A DNA stretch of 64,000 bases from CAZGVW01 sp964529265 (GCA_964529265.1 CAZGVW010000190.1:46153-110152); one strand, 5' to 3'; shown: positions 8,127 through 18,910, counted from the stretch's first letter. The notes: generated by a model from the sequence alone, not told the origin. Numbers and translations: made by a program.

Positions 8127-9789
8127 ACAGCACGCACTGCAGCCCTTCCTGGCTGGCGCGCACGATCGAGTGGTGCGGGTCGTAGCCGAATCCGGTCATC
8201 AGAATCACCGGAATCTCGCGATCGAGCGCCTTTGCCGCGGAAAACACCTCGTATCCGTTGCGATCCGGCATTTTGATGTCGGAAACCACCAGATCGAAGC
8301 CCTCCCGCCGCTCCCCCGCCGCCTCCAGCGCCGTCACCGCCGTCGCGCCATCTCCGCAGATCGTGACCACGCTGCCGCGGCGCTCCAGAACGTCGCGAAT
8401 CGTCTCCCGGATCGCCGCCTCGTCGTCCGCCACCAGAACCCGGCGCCCCTTGAGCGCCGGATCGACGTTCTCGTCCCTGAGAGCCTTTTCCGCGCCGAGG
8501 ATCGTCCGCGGCCCCTGGGCCACCTCGCGGATCCGCCGCCGGATCGCCTCCACGTCGCGCACGATGCGGTCCACGTGCTGGGCCGCGTCCGGGCTCATCG
8601 CGGGCTGCGTGCGGAGCCACTCGCACTCGGCGGCGAGGTCGTCCAGCGGCTCCCGCACCTCGCCCTCCACGCGCCCGCTCACGGCTTCGTTGGTGGAAGA
8701 TCGCTCCACCACGAGCAGATCGAGAATGTGCAGCGCCATGGCGATCGAACGCGAGAAAATCTCCGCAAAACGCACGTCTTCCTCAGAAAACGCTCCGGTT
8801 TGACCGCTTTCGGCGTTGAACACCCCGATTACGCGATCGTGAATGACCAGCGGCGTCGTCAGCGACGACCCCGCATGGGCCAGCCCCGGCTTGTACAGCG
8901 GGTCCCGGGACGTGTCCCGGCAGAGGTAACTCTTCCCCGTCACCGCGACGTACCCGATGATGCCATTTCCGGTGGCCCGGGCGAACACCTCCCGCAGCGC
9001 CGTCTCCGGCGGCAGGCCCGTGCTCATGACCAGATCAAGCCGGCCGGTGTCCCGATCGAGCAACCTGATCGTGAAATGATCGAAATGCATCAGTTCGTGC
9101 GCCGCCTGCACGATTTTGTCCTGAAGCAGCGCCAGACGCTCCCCCGCGTGCATCTGCCGCACCGCGTCCGCGTCAAGGCGCATCAACTCGCGCCCCGTGT
9201 TGTCAATGGCCTCAATCTTCTGCTGGATGCTCCGCGATTCCGTCACCTCCACGATGACGCACGCCACCGCCTCCAACGTCCGCGGCTCTCCATCAGCCGA
9301 GCCCGCCGCTTCCTTCGACAGCACCGGCGAAACCACGAGTTCGTACACCCGCTCCCCGTCCGCCGACACGATGTCCGACCGCCACGACGCCCGCTCGCCA
9401 TTCTCCACGCCCGCGCCAAGCCCCCGCCGGAACCGCTCCGAAGCCGCCCGGCATTCCGCGGCAATCCGATCCCGCGTTCGGGCGCTGAACCGATTGAAAC
9501 GGTCGTTCCCCCAGAGCACCGCGCCCTCCGGCGTCGCCAGGCACACGCCCTCGCCGATGGCGTTCAGCAGGGCGACCGCCTGCCTGTCCACCAGCCCGCG
9601 CTCCAGCGGCAGGAAGTCGCCCATCTCGGCAAGCACGACCCGCGCCTCATCGCCCGCAAGCGATTCCGCCGCCTCGCCGGGCTTCATCGTCACGACCTCG
9701 AAGTGCTCCCTCAGCGCAGACGCCAACGCATCGGCGGGAACGTTCGGCCCGCCAAGAAGGAGCAACTTCGTGCGACGACCCTTATCCAT
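8050..9789 (-). CDS. PAS-GAF-receiver signalling protein without kinase domain
   Basis: A 579-residue cytoplasmic protein. Residues 1-70 look like a degenerate receiver or Rossmann-like domain. A PAS-like domain follows (about 72-185: LLNAIGEGVCLATPEGAVLWGNDRFNRFS). Next is a GAF domain (about 225-370, with GIIGYVAVTGKSYLCRD and TTPLVIHDRVIGVFNAES), then a helical linker. The C-terminal receiver domain has its phospho-acceptor Asp504 in DLVVSDIKMPDRNG and a KPF motif. There is no HisKA or HATPase domain, so the linker region where a kinase normally sits does not carry one. It may act as a sensor-coupled phosphate acceptor. ATG 9789 is chosen because the upstream frame is Gly/Ser low complexity from the 9-base repeats. 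Confidence 0.82.
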   Translation of the reverse strand: MDKGRRTKLLLLGGPNVPADALASALREHFEVVTMKPGEAAESLAGDEARVVLAEMGDFLPLERGLVDRQAVALLNAIGEGVCLATPEGAVLWGNDRFNRFSARTRDRIAAECRAASERFRRGLGAGVENGERASWRSDIVSADGERVYELVVSPVLSKEAAGSADGEPRTLEAVACVIVEVTESRSIQQKIEAIDNTGRELMRLDADAVRQMHAGERLALLQDKIVQAAHELMHFDHFTIRLLDRDTGRLDLVMSTGLPPETALREVFARATGNGIIGYVAVTGKSYLCRDTSRDPLYKPGLAHAGSSLTTPLVIHDRVIGVFNAESGQTGAFSEEDVRFAEIFSRSIAMALHILDLLVVERSSTNEAVSGRVEGEVREPLDDLAAECEWLRTQPAMSPDAAQHVDRIVRDVEAIRRRIREVAQGPRTILGAEKALRDENVDPALKGRRVLVADDEAAIRETIRDVLERRGSVVTICGDGATAVTALEAAGERREGFDLVVSDIKMPDRNGYEVFSAAKALDREIPVILMTGFGYDPHHSIVRASQEGLQCVLFKPFQMERLLDEVRKALLARAGSAG

Positions 9790-10118
9790 CGAAGAACGGC
9801 GCCAGCGATGACGCCGACCGCGCCTCTCCCTCGCTCGCCCGGAACTCCAGACCGACCCTCGCCCTGCGCCCCCGGACACTCCGGACGCCCCGGACACCCC
9901 GGACCCTCCGAACCCGGCCCCGGGACCCCCAAACCGGGCCCGCGCCCGCCGGGCCGTGGCCCGCGTCCGCATTGCAGGTCAGTCTACGACTCCTTCCGGC
10001 CATCATCCACTATGTTCCAAGGGGCCTCCGGACCGATGCTGGTGTGCGCCGCCGCTCCGGAATCACGCAACCGGACCCCGTTTGACATCGGACAAACAGC
10101 GCGAGGTGCTCCTGCCCT
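9790..10118. other. Divergent intergenic region with a 9-base repeat tract
   Basis: The 329 bases between the divergent PAS-GAF-receiver gene and the ABC ATPase gene hold no convincing ORF. The left part is C-rich and contains the five-unit 9-base repeat at 9870-9914. The right part (9975-10118) is less skewed and should carry the promoter of the ABC operon, but no clear -35/-10 pair is visible. Confidence 0.6.
9870..9914. repeat. Five-unit 9-base tandem repeat CCCCGGACN
   Basis: Consecutive units are CCCCGGACA, CTCCGGACG, CCCCGGACA, CCCCGGACC and CTCCGAACC. The tract is intergenic as annotated. Its core CCCCGGA matches the repeat inside the ftsL-like gene at 421-456. Slippage-type expansion is a likely origin. 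Confidence 0.85.
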
Positions 10119-11098
<980 letters not shown>

Positions 11099-11102
<4 letters not shown>

Positions 11103-11815
11103 AGCCGCTGCTGGCCATCGCGGGGCGCGAGTATGCCTCATTCTTCCGCCTGCCGATCGGCTGGGTGGTCATCGCGCTGTTCCTGGCGCTCGCCGGATTC
11201 GTGTTCGCGCTGGGGTCGCTGCAGCCCGGCGAACCCGCGACGCTTCAATCGTTCTTCAACCTCGTCTCCTGGCTCATGATCTTCATTGCGCCCGCCATCT
11301 CGATGCGGCTGGTCTCGGATGAACTGCGCTCGGGCGCCATCGAGCCCCTGATGACGGCGCCCGTCTCCGACTGGCAGGTCATTGCGGGCAAGTACGCGGG
11401 CGGCGTGGCGTTCCTCTTCACGATCCTCGCGCCGACGCTGGTGTACGCCCTCGTCCTGGAGTGGCTCGCCGACCCCGATCCGGGGCCGATCCTCGCGGGA
11501 TATCTCGGCGTCGCGCTGATGGGCATGCTGTACCTCGCTGTGGGGCTCCTTGCCTCCACGCTCACGGCGAATCAGATCGTGGCGTTTCTGGGCGCCCTCT
11601 TCGCGCTGCTGCTCGTGCGGATGGCGACCGTCTGGGGCGCCCGCTTCGTCGAGCCGCCTTTCACCGACGCGCTGTACGCACTCTCAGTCGATCTCCGCGT
11701 CGCGGATTTCTCGCGAGGCGTCATCGATACCTCGCACATCGTCTTCTTCCTCGCGGCGTCCGCCTGGTTCATCGTGCTCGCGGTCGTCGCGCTCGAATCC
11801 AGGAGGTGGCGATGA
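11099..11815 (+). CDS. ABC-2 type permease, GldF-like
   Basis: A polytopic membrane protein of 238 residues with about six membrane segments, for example at 20-40, 57-75, 101-122 and 136-160. It is the permease partner of the preceding ATPase, with which it overlaps by four bases. The motif SMRLVSDELRSGAIEPLMTAPVS is shared by ABC-2 permeases of the GldF/NosY type. Its stop overlaps the next start (ATGA, 11812-11815). All three genes are therefore probably translationally coupled. Confidence 0.9.
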
Positions 11816-14016
11816 GCAAGACGCTCGAGCCGCCGCTCGACAGTCCACGCGCGCCTGCCGCTGCGCCGAAGGCCCAGCCAGTGAAGCCATCCGCGCCAAC
11901 CCGGCATGCCGCGGCCCGCCGCGCGCGATACGGCCTCTCCACCGCCGTCCTGCTCATGGCCGCCACCGCGCTGTGCGGCGTCGCGATGTGGATCGGCGCC
12001 GAAGCGCGGGCCCGCTTCGATGTCACTTCCACGCGCGAGCACACGCTTTCACCCCGAACGAAGCGGCTCCTCTCCACGCTCGATCAGCCGCACGAGGTCA
12101 TCATCGTCGGCGATTTCGCCGGCCTCGATCGCCGCGCTCGGACCAAGGTCGAGGACGTGCTCGGCGAGTTCGAGCGGGCCACGCCCTTCATCACGGTCCA
12201 GCCGCTCGATTCCGTCTCGCCCGCCGACCGCGCCTCCTACTCCGCGCTGCTCGACAGGCTCGCGGGTCTGCACCGGCCGAAGATCGAGGCGCACGCCAAC
12301 GCTGTTCGCAGCGCCATCGCCACCGTCGAGGGCCTCGCGGCCTCGCTCCCCGCGCTCGCGCGCGCCATGAGCGACCTGGCGACGTCCATGCCCGCCACGG
12401 ATGCCCGCCGCGCCCCCCTGACGGCGAACGCCGGAGTGGTGGACGCCTTCGCCCGCGACCTCGCGGCTCTCGCCACCGATTCCACCGCCGCGCTCGAGAA
12501 GCCCGTCGCGGGATCATCCTTCGTCGATGTTGACGCCGTGCGGGCCATGGTCGCGAGCCCGCTCGCGCGACTCTCGCGCGAGCTGCTCAATTTGCGCGAG
12601 TACAGCCGCACGCTCACCGTCGCGCTCGAAGTTGAGGCGCCGGAGCGCGCTAAATCCGCCAGCGCGATCGCGCAACTGGCCGCTTCGGCCCGCGATGAGG
12701 CCGCCCGCGTCGCCGACAGCCTCGAGCGGCTCGGCAACCTCGAACTCACGTTCATCGTGCGCACGATCGAGGCGGGCCCGGCCGCGGTGATCGTCGCGCC
12801 CTCCGGCGCCACGGCGATCCGGTTCGATGCGCTCTTCCCCGCCACCCAGACCATCGACGCCGCGGGCGCCGCGAGCGCGGAACTCCGCTTCGCGGGCGAG
12901 GAACTGCTCGCCACCGCCATCGGCACGCTCAACAACCCGAACAACCCGCTCATCGTGCTCGTGCACGCCCAGCCCCAGCCGCTGCTCGACCAGGTCGGCG
13001 AGCCCGCATCACCGGAGGTCGGCCGGTCGATCGGCCGCCTGCTCGCCCGGCTGCGTCTCCGCGGCATGCTCGTCACCGAATGGCCCGCGGCCATCTCCGC
13101 CTCGAAGCCGGGCCTGGAGCGTCTGGACCCGGATGGTCGCAGACCTGTGGTGTGGATCGTGCTCGGCCCGGGCGCCTTCGGCGCCGAGGCGGCGTCGCGG
13201 ATTGATGCGCTGGCCGCGGCCGCGCGCCGGCTTGTGGAGGACAACGCGAACATCCTTGCCTGCGTCGAGCCCTCATCCCTTCCAGCCGTCGGAGACGAGG
13301 ACCCGATCGCCGCGGCGCTCGCTCCGCTCGGCCTGAAGGTCGATTCCGGTCGCCCGCTCGTGTTCCGGCAGAACGCTCCGACGGGCGCCACGGTGTCTCC
13401 CGGCAGCGCATTCGCGCCGCAGAACGGCGAGCACCCAGTCGCCGTCGCCATCAATGGGCTGACCACACTCCTCCCGTGGCCCGTATCGATGGCCGCCTCG
13501 GATCAGGCGTCCGCCGGCGTGTGGCCGCTTGTCGAAGTTGCGGCGAGCGGCGACATCTGGGGCGAAGCGCAGTGGCTCCAGTTCCGCGCCCTGTCGCCGG
13601 CGCAGCGCACGCTGCTCTCCTCGCAGCCGACGCCAGAACCGGCGAAGGACAACGTCGGGGGGCCGTGGATCATCGCCGCCGCGGCGGAGCGGTTGCGCGC
13701 CCAGTTCCCCGCGCCCCAGCGCGCGGTCGTCGTCGGCGCGCACGGCTGGTTCTTTGATGAGTTCACGCAGGCCTCGCGCATGGTGGACGGCCTGCCCGAC
13801 CCTCTGCACCCGGGCAACGGCGAACTGCTGGAGGCTTCGATCTACTGGCTTGCGGGCATGGACGATCTCATCGCGGCCGGGCCGCGCAGCATGCGCATTT
13901 CACGGATCGAGCCTCTCGCGCCGGCCCGGCTCACGGCCCTCCGCTGGGCGATCATCGTGGGTCTTCCCGCTCTGACGCTGGCGCTGGGCGCGGCCCTTCG
14001 GTATTTCCGGGACTGA
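11812..14016 (+). CDS. GldG-like auxiliary component of ABC exporter
   Basis: A 734-residue protein with a cytoplasmic Pro/Ala-rich head, a membrane segment at about residues 43-62, a large extracytoplasmic region and a second membrane segment close to the C-terminus (about 708-728). The start of the outer domain, FDVTSTREHTLSPRTKRLLSTL, matches the beginning of GldG/ABC-type uncharacterised family proteins (DVTxxxxxSLSxxT). The region from about 370 to 660 has the Rossmann-like fold seen in GldG. A helical insertion of roughly 170 residues (about 155-320) lies between. ATGA coupling to the permease supports one complex. Function is inferred from the family; gliding itself is not implied. Confidence 0.85.
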   Translation: MSKTLEPPLDSPRAPAAAPKAQPVKPSAPTRHAAARRARYGLSTAVLLMAATALCGVAMWIGAEARARFDVTSTREHTLSPRTKRLLSTLDQPHEVIIVGDFAGLDRRARTKVEDVLGEFERATPFITVQPLDSVSPADRASYSALLDRLAGLHRPKIEAHANAVRSAIATVEGLAASLPALARAMSDLATSMPATDARRAPLTANAGVVDAFARDLAALATDSTAALEKPVAGSSFVDVDAVRAMVASPLARLSRELLNLREYSRTLTVALEVEAPERAKSASAIAQLAASARDEAARVADSLERLGNLELTFIVRTIEAGPAAVIVAPSGATAIRFDALFPATQTIDAAGAASAELRFAGEELLATAIGTLNNPNNPLIVLVHAQPQPLLDQVGEPASPEVGRSIGRLLARLRLRGMLVTEWPAAISASKPGLERLDPDGRRPVVWIVLGPGAFGAEAASRIDALAAAARRLVEDNANILACVEPSSLPAVGDEDPIAAALAPLGLKVDSGRPLVFRQNAPTGATVSPGSAFAPQNGEHPVAVAINGLTTLLPWPVSMAASDQASAGVWPLVEVAASGDIWGEAQWLQFRALSPAQRTLLSSQPTPEPAKDNVGGPWIIAAAAERLRAQFPAPQRAVVVGAHGWFFDEFTQASRMVDGLPDPLHPGNGELLEASIYWLAGMDDLIAAGPRSMRISRIEPLAPARLTALRWAIIVGLPALTLALGAALRYFRD

Positions 14017-14059
14017 GGACCGCTCCGCGCCGCCAACAAAGGCCCGGTCGAATAACACC

Positions 14060-15430
14060 ATGTCGAATCGCGCCCTCATCATCGTGCTTCTTCTCCTGTC
14101 GCTGGCCATCGGCGCGGTGTTCCTGATCCGCGGCGGCGCGAGATCACCGGGGGACGGCGCGGCCTCGCGCCTCCCGGGCTTCGACGCGGCGAAAGTGGTC
14201 TCCATCACCGTCGCGCCTGCGCCAGGCCGTCCCAGGGAGATCATCGAGCGCACGGACATCGGCGGATGGGCGCTGCGGATCGAGGGCGCGCCATTCGCGC
14301 CCTGGCCCGTTATTCCCGCGCGCGTCCGCGGCTTGCTCTCCGTGCTCGATCGCCTGCCCCTTCAGCCCGCCCCCAGCGCCGATGCAGCCCGATCGCTTCC
14401 TCAGGACGCCACGACGGTGGTGTTCGGCCACGAAGACGGAGCGGATTCGACGCTGCGGATCGCCCCCGGCGGAGTCGGCGGACGACGCCTCATCGAAACC
14501 GGCGACGGCGATCGCTTCTACATCGAAGAGGACCTGCACGCGGTATTCACCAGCCCCGGCCCCCGCGGCTGGCGCGATACATCCGCCATGCCCGGCGTCG
14601 GCGCCGGCGTTTCGCGGCTGGAGGTCGCCACGCCGGAGCGATCGATCCGCCTGGAGCGGGCCGGGCCGCGCTGGATCATGCTCTTGCCCATCGCCGCGCG
14701 GGCCGATGCGGGCGCGGTGGAGCGGCTCATCACGGCCGTCTCTTCGATCGCGATCGATCGCTTTCTCGACGAGGGCGCGCCGACAAGGGAATCGGCGGGC
14801 CTCCTCGCGCCCGCCCTCGCCATCAGGGCGGTCACGGTCGCGCGGCGCCTCGATGAGCAATCGGGCGATGCCCGTCAGACGCCGCACGAGCGCACGCTCT
14901 CGATCGGCGCTCCGGCGGATATCGGCGGGGCGACGCTGTACGCCTCGCCCGACGAAGGCGCCACCGTGTTCGTCATCGGCGCGGAGTCTGTGTCAAAGAT
15001 CCCGCTCGATCCGCTGACGCTCATCGATCGCCGGGCGAGCGCTGTGCTCGCGGCGGATATTGCAGGCCTCGCCATCGAGACATCGGAGGGCGCCCGTCGC
15101 TTCACACGCACCGCGCAGGGCTGGGTTCAGGACGAGCGCGATGCTTCAACCGCCGCGGTCGCCGAAGCGGACATTGCCGAAGTGATTGCGCTCCTCACCG
15201 GCGCCGCCGCGGCCCGCATACCCCCGGGCGCCCCCGCTGACCTCCGGCCGATCGGCTCGATCGCGCTGCTCGGCTTCGACGGCGGCCCGCTCGAGACGCA
15301 CACCTTCGGCGCCGCCGGGCAGGAACTCGTCATCGCGTCGCACGATGTCCCCGGCGCGGAGTCGGCCATCCACCGCGCGTATGCGGCGCCCGTTCCGGCG
15401 CTGCTCAGGCCGCGTCGAGCAGCCGATTGA
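14060..15430 (+). CDS. DUF4340-like membrane-anchored protein of the Gld-type operon
   Basis: A 456-residue protein with one N-terminal membrane segment (about 5-23: LIIVLLLLSLAIGAVFLI) and a large extracytoplasmic beta-rich domain. Strand-turn units repeat, of the form 'W.L......P...V..LL..L..L', as in DUF4340 proteins that typically follow GldG genes. It lies 43 bases after the GldG-like gene and completes the operon. The end overlaps the convergent zinc-ribbon gene by 26 bases. No catalytic residues are evident. DUF4340 assignment is by order and architecture. Confidence 0.78.
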   Translation: MSNRALIIVLLLLSLAIGAVFLIRGGARSPGDGAASRLPGFDAAKVVSITVAPAPGRPREIIERTDIGGWALRIEGAPFAPWPVIPARVRGLLSVLDRLPLQPAPSADAARSLPQDATTVVFGHEDGADSTLRIAPGGVGGRRLIETGDGDRFYIEEDLHAVFTSPGPRGWRDTSAMPGVGAGVSRLEVATPERSIRLERAGPRWIMLLPIAARADAGAVERLITAVSSIAIDRFLDEGAPTRESAGLLAPALAIRAVTVARRLDEQSGDARQTPHERTLSIGAPADIGGATLYASPDEGATVFVIGAESVSKIPLDPLTLIDRRASAVLAADIAGLAIETSEGARRFTRTAQGWVQDERDASTAAVAEADIAEVIALLTGAAAARIPPGAPADLRPIGSIALLGFDGGPLETHTFGAAGQELVIASHDVPGAESAIHRAYAAPVPALLRPRRAAD

Positions 15431-15917
15431 TCACGGCGTTGATGAAGCCGAAGCGCGAGCCCTGGAACGCGCCTTCGGTTCGCTCCACCGCGGCCCGCTG
15501 CGCCTCGCGCAGTTGCCCGGCCAGGCCCCGGAGCGCTTCCGGCGCCTTGTCCTGCCACTCCTCCATCAGCGCCTGAGCCTTCTCCAGTTCGCCGCGCTCC
15601 AGCCACAGCCCGGCGCACGATTCGCAGCGGTCAAGGTAGACGCCGGAATCGCCGCCGTAGTTGATCGCCCGCATTTCCTCACCGCACCCCGGGCACGCCA
15701 GTTGCCGGTCGCGCTCGCCGGCGGGCAGGCCGTACGCCGGCGTCCGCCGCGACATCTCGCTGCGCAGGGCGTCATCGAACTGCTCGTGGCGGCACGAGAC
15801 CACGGCGCGCAGTTCGCCCGGGCCGATGAACTCTCCTCCGCACGAGTCGCAGGAGTGGAAATCCTGTCCCTCGTATTCGATCGGCCTGAGTGTGGATGAG
15901 CAGGTGGGGCAGAGCAT
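15405..15917 (-). CDS. Double zinc-ribbon (TFIIB-type) protein
   Basis: A 170-residue protein with two zinc-ribbon units. The first uses Cys3/Cys6 and Cys23/Cys26; the second uses Cys75/Cys78 and Cys98/Cys101 (CPGCGEEM ... CESCAGLWLERGEL). The second matches the zf-TFIIB family motif, in which C-x-x-C-x-G-x-W-L-x-x-G-E-L is conserved. The C-terminal 60 residues are helical and end in a short amphipathic segment. The ATG at 15917 follows GGAGGG by seven bases, so the longer upstream frame is not used. Nucleic-acid or protein binding is possible; the family has no firm general function. Confidence 0.85.
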   Translation of the reverse strand: MLCPTCSSTLRPIEYEGQDFHSCDSCGGEFIGPGELRAVVSCRHEQFDDALRSEMSRRTPAYGLPAGERDRQLACPGCGEEMRAINYGGDSGVYLDRCESCAGLWLERGELEKAQALMEEWQDKAPEALRGLAGQLREAQRAAVERTEGAFQGSRFGFINAVINRLLDAA

Positions 15918-16070
15918 GGTGAATCCCTCCGGACGGCTGAAACGGTTAAAAACGAGGGTCGGATCGGCATGATTCACGGCCCTCTGAGCCTCCAGCCCGA
16001 GGAAACAGCCTCGGCCCGCCCGCAGAGGCGGTTCCGCCCGCGCCACCGTCCTGATCGTCCCGATTGACCG

Positions 16071-16100
16071 TTGCTTTCGGCCTGCCAGGCGGGGTACTCT
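16071..16100 (+). promoter_or_regulatory. Candidate sigma-70-type promoter
   Basis: TTGCTT (16071-16076), an 18-base spacer and TACTCT (16095-16100), placed 63 bases before the start of the dockerin-tagged gene at 16163. The match is moderate; the sigma consensus of this organism is unknown. Confidence 0.35.
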
Positions 16101-16162
16101 GCCCCTTTCCGGGCCAGACCGGCCGCTGAGAGAGGGGGCCGATCCAGCGAGGAGGCGCAGCA

Positions 16163-17518
16163 ATGCGGAAGTGTGATATCCGGTTGGCCGCCGCGGCGGG
16201 TTTCGTTTCGTGCGTGGCCGGGCTCGCGGGGGCAGGCTCACCCTGCCCGACATCCGATGGGCCGGATGCGATCATCGATGAGATCCAGAGCGTGAGCCGC
16301 TGGGATGAGCTTGACGGCGTGATCGCCTACTCCGCCGGCGTCGTGACGTGCAACGTGGGCGCGCAGCGCGTGGACTGGAACATCCTCACGCCGCAGCATC
16401 CGGTGATCACGATGAATCTGTACCGTCTCAAGGATGGGCGGATCGAGCAGATCGGCATGTCCTGGGCGCGGCACATGTTCGTGGCGCTGAGCGGCGCCGC
16501 GTGCTGCACGTGCGTCGATCCGACCGACGGCTCCGAACTCGGCGTGGGCTGCTCCACGACGGATTCCGCCAACATCATGGGCGGTCACAACTATCTCTCG
16601 CCGCGCTCATCCATTGATGCGAGCCTGGGCATCGTGGGAACGCCGCAATTCACCGGCCAGCCGCTTTCGAATATCGATCGCCGGCTGCAGGTCAGGCGCG
16701 CTGATCTTGACCCGGCGCTCAACGCCGACGCGATCTACTTCATCGAAATGCAGATCGTCGCGGCGGATGACCATGCCGCGGGGAATGCGCTCAACAACGT
16801 TTCGCACAGGCAGGTGACGGCGGAGGTCGCGGGCGAGGACATCGATCTGTTCGTCACGGGCCCCACGTTCGCCGGCGCGGCGGGCGTGTGCGCGTGGGTG
16901 GCGGTCGATCCGCAGGTGCATGTCTCGACCGTTGAGAGCCCCGGCGACGGGCTGTGTGTTGTGGCGTCGAAGGCCACGCCGCTGCTGAACGGGCGCTGGC
17001 TGTACGACTATGCCGTGCAGAACCTGAACTCGCACCGATCGGTGCGGGCGTTCACGATCGCGTCCGCGGCGGGAGGCGATGTGACGAGTCCGGGCTTCCA
17101 CGACGTCGAATACCACAGCGGCGATCCGTATGACGGCGCCGATTGGGCGTTTTCGTTCGATTCCGGCGGCGCGGCGTGGAGCACTTCGACTTTCGGGGAG
17201 AATCCGGACGCCAACGCGATCCGCTGGGGCACGATGTACAACTTCTGGTTCGAAAGCGACGCCCCGCCCGCCGCCATGCCCGGCGCCGCGCAGATGTCGA
17301 TGTTCCGTCCCGGCGGACCGGACATCGTGGATGCCCCGGTGATCGTCCCCGCGGATACCTGCCCGGCCGACGTCGATGGCGACGGGGTCGTCGGCGCCGG
17401 CGATCTCGCCCTGCTTCTGGGCGGGTGGGGTAGCCCGGGCGCCGCGGACCTTAATGGCGACGGGACGGTGGCTTCCGGCGACCTGGCGCTCATGCTGGGC
17501 GCCTGGGGCGGCTGCTGA
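16163..17518 (+). CDS. Secreted protein with C-terminal dockerin-like repeat
   Basis: A 451-residue exported protein. The signal peptide spans about residues 1-24 (hydrophobic core LAAAAGFVSCVAGLAGA). The body (25-390) is beta-rich with several Cys pairs and no recognised enzyme domain. The C-terminus holds two calcium-loop units, DVDGDGVVGAGDLALLLGGW and DLNGDGTVASGDLALMLGAW, and the chain ends four residues later in GGC. Such dockerin-type pairs bind calcium through D-x-D/N-x-D-G loops. In planctomycetes they are common exact C-terminal tags on secreted proteins. GGAGG lies upstream of the ATG. The same tag occurs on four other proteins in this window. Confidence 0.85.
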   Translation: MRKCDIRLAAAAGFVSCVAGLAGAGSPCPTSDGPDAIIDEIQSVSRWDELDGVIAYSAGVVTCNVGAQRVDWNILTPQHPVITMNLYRLKDGRIEQIGMSWARHMFVALSGAACCTCVDPTDGSELGVGCSTTDSANIMGGHNYLSPRSSIDASLGIVGTPQFTGQPLSNIDRRLQVRRADLDPALNADAIYFIEMQIVAADDHAAGNALNNVSHRQVTAEVAGEDIDLFVTGPTFAGAAGVCAWVAVDPQVHVSTVESPGDGLCVVASKATPLLNGRWLYDYAVQNLNSHRSVRAFTIASAAGGDVTSPGFHDVEYHSGDPYDGADWAFSFDSGGAAWSTSTFGENPDANAIRWGTMYNFWFESDAPPAAMPGAAQMSMFRPGGPDIVDAPVIVPADTCPADVDGDGVVGAGDLALLLGGWGSPGAADLNGDGTVASGDLALMLGAWGGC

Positions 17519-17563
17519 GGCCGGATCGACGCGGCAGCGTCGGCGGCGCACAATGCGGGACGC

Positions 17564-18910
17564 ATGCCCCGATCCTCCCACCGCGAGGCCGCAACGCAGA
17601 TCGTCCGCACGCTCCGGGGAAACGGATTTGCGGCTTTTTTTGCCGGCGGGTGCGTTCGTGATGAGCTGCTCGGCCTGCACCCGGAGGACTACGACGTCGC
17701 CACGAGTGCGCGCCCGGACGATATTCGGCGCCTTTTTCGCCATACGAACGAAGTCGGCGCCTCTTTCGGCGTGATGCTCGTCCGCACCGGGCGAATTACC
17801 GTCGAAGTGGCGACATTTCGCGAGGAAGGGCCCTATTCCGACAAGCGCCGCCCCGACCACGTGCGCTTCTCCGACCCCCCCGCCGACGCCCGGCGGCGCG
17901 ATTTCACGATTAACGCGCTCTTTCTCGACCCGGAGCCCGATTCCACCCCCGCCGGCCCCCCAGCCGCCCTTGAAGACGTCACCACCCCCGAGGGGGGCGG
18001 GCGGGTCATCGACTACGTCGGGGGCCTCGCCGACCTTCGGTCAGGCTTGGTCAGGGCGGTCGGCGACCCGGACGACCGGCTGGCCGAGGACCACCTCCGG
18101 GCTCTGCGGGCGGTCCGGTTCACGGCCCGGCTCGGCTTCCGGCTGGACGAGGCGACGGCGGAGGCCATCCGGCGGCACGCCTCGGAACTGGCGGGGGTCA
18201 GCCGCGAGCGGATCGGGCAGGAGGTCCGCCGGATGCTGGAGGCGCCGACCCGCGTGGCAGCCGCGGCCGTCATGGCCCGCTTGGGGCTCGTGGAGGTCAC
18301 GACAGGCCGATCCGCACCCGCGCCGGGTGGCGGTGAGCCATGGGCCACACTGGCGGCCCTTCCGGCGGAGAGCGGCTTCGAGGTGGCCATGGCGGCGTGG
18401 GAACTGGACCTGATCGGCGGGGGCGCCGATCCGGCCCCTGTGGATCGGATCGCTGCGATGGCTGATGAAGTGGTGCTGCGGGCTCGGCGAGCCCTGTGCC
18501 TGACCAACGACGAGCGCGACGGGCTCAGGGGCATCCTGCACGGCGTTGTCCTGCTCGAGCGGGATTGGCAGGGGGCGGCCACCGCAGCGCGAAAGCGCGC
18601 GGCGGCGGGGGCGTGGTTCGAGTCCGCACTGATGATCGTCCGGGCTCGCCAACCTGCGGCGGCGGAGCGGATTCTGCGCGATGTCGCGGAGTTGAGCGCA
18701 TCGCCTTCCGGGCTCGCGCCGGCGCCGCTGCTCACGGGCGACGATCTCATTGCCGCGGGCGTGCGTCCCGGCCCCGATATCGGACGCGTGCTGGAACGGG
18801 TCTATGACGCCCAGCTGGAGGATCGCATGGCGACGCGGGATGACGCCATGGCGCTCGCAAAATCGATGCTGGAGGCCGGGCAGACGGCGAATCCGAGGCG
18901 AAAGCCGTAG
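17564..18910 (+). CDS. cca: CCA tRNA nucleotidyltransferase / poly(A) polymerase family protein
   Basis: A 448-residue class II nucleotidyltransferase. The head domain has the G-G-x-V-R-D motif (GGCVRDELLGLHP at 28-40) followed by the catalytic carboxylates Asp42 and Asp44 in EDYDVAT. RRRDFTINALF marks the second conserved block. The neck region contains DHLRALRAVRFTARLGF, the signature shared by CCA-adding enzymes and bacterial poly(A) polymerase. The tRNA-Val gene at 43702 does not encode CCA, so a CCA-adding enzyme is required. PcnB and Cca cannot always be separated by sequence; no HD domain is visible. It starts 45 bases after the dockerin-tagged gene. Confidence 0.9.
   Translation: MPRSSHREAATQIVRTLRGNGFAAFFAGGCVRDELLGLHPEDYDVATSARPDDIRRLFRHTNEVGASFGVMLVRTGRITVEVATFREEGPYSDKRRPDHVRFSDPPADARRRDFTINALFLDPEPDSTPAGPPAALEDVTTPEGGGRVIDYVGGLADLRSGLVRAVGDPDDRLAEDHLRALRAVRFTARLGFRLDEATAEAIRRHASELAGVSRERIGQEVRRMLEAPTRVAAAAVMARLGLVEVTTGRSAPAPGGGEPWATLAALPAESGFEVAMAAWELDLIGGGADPAPVDRIAAMADEVVLRARRALCLTNDERDGLRGILHGVVLLERDWQGAATAARKRAAAGAWFESALMIVRARQPAAAERILRDVAELSASPSGLAPAPLLTGDDLIAAGVRPGPDIGRVLERVYDAQLEDRMATRDDAMALAKSMLEAGQTANPRRKP

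Noticed and set aside
11461..11811. Extended start of the GldG-like frame upstream of 11812
   Set aside because: The extension is antisense in character (Arg-rich) and overlaps the permease gene; the ATG at 11812 overlaps the permease stop by ATGA, typical of this operon.
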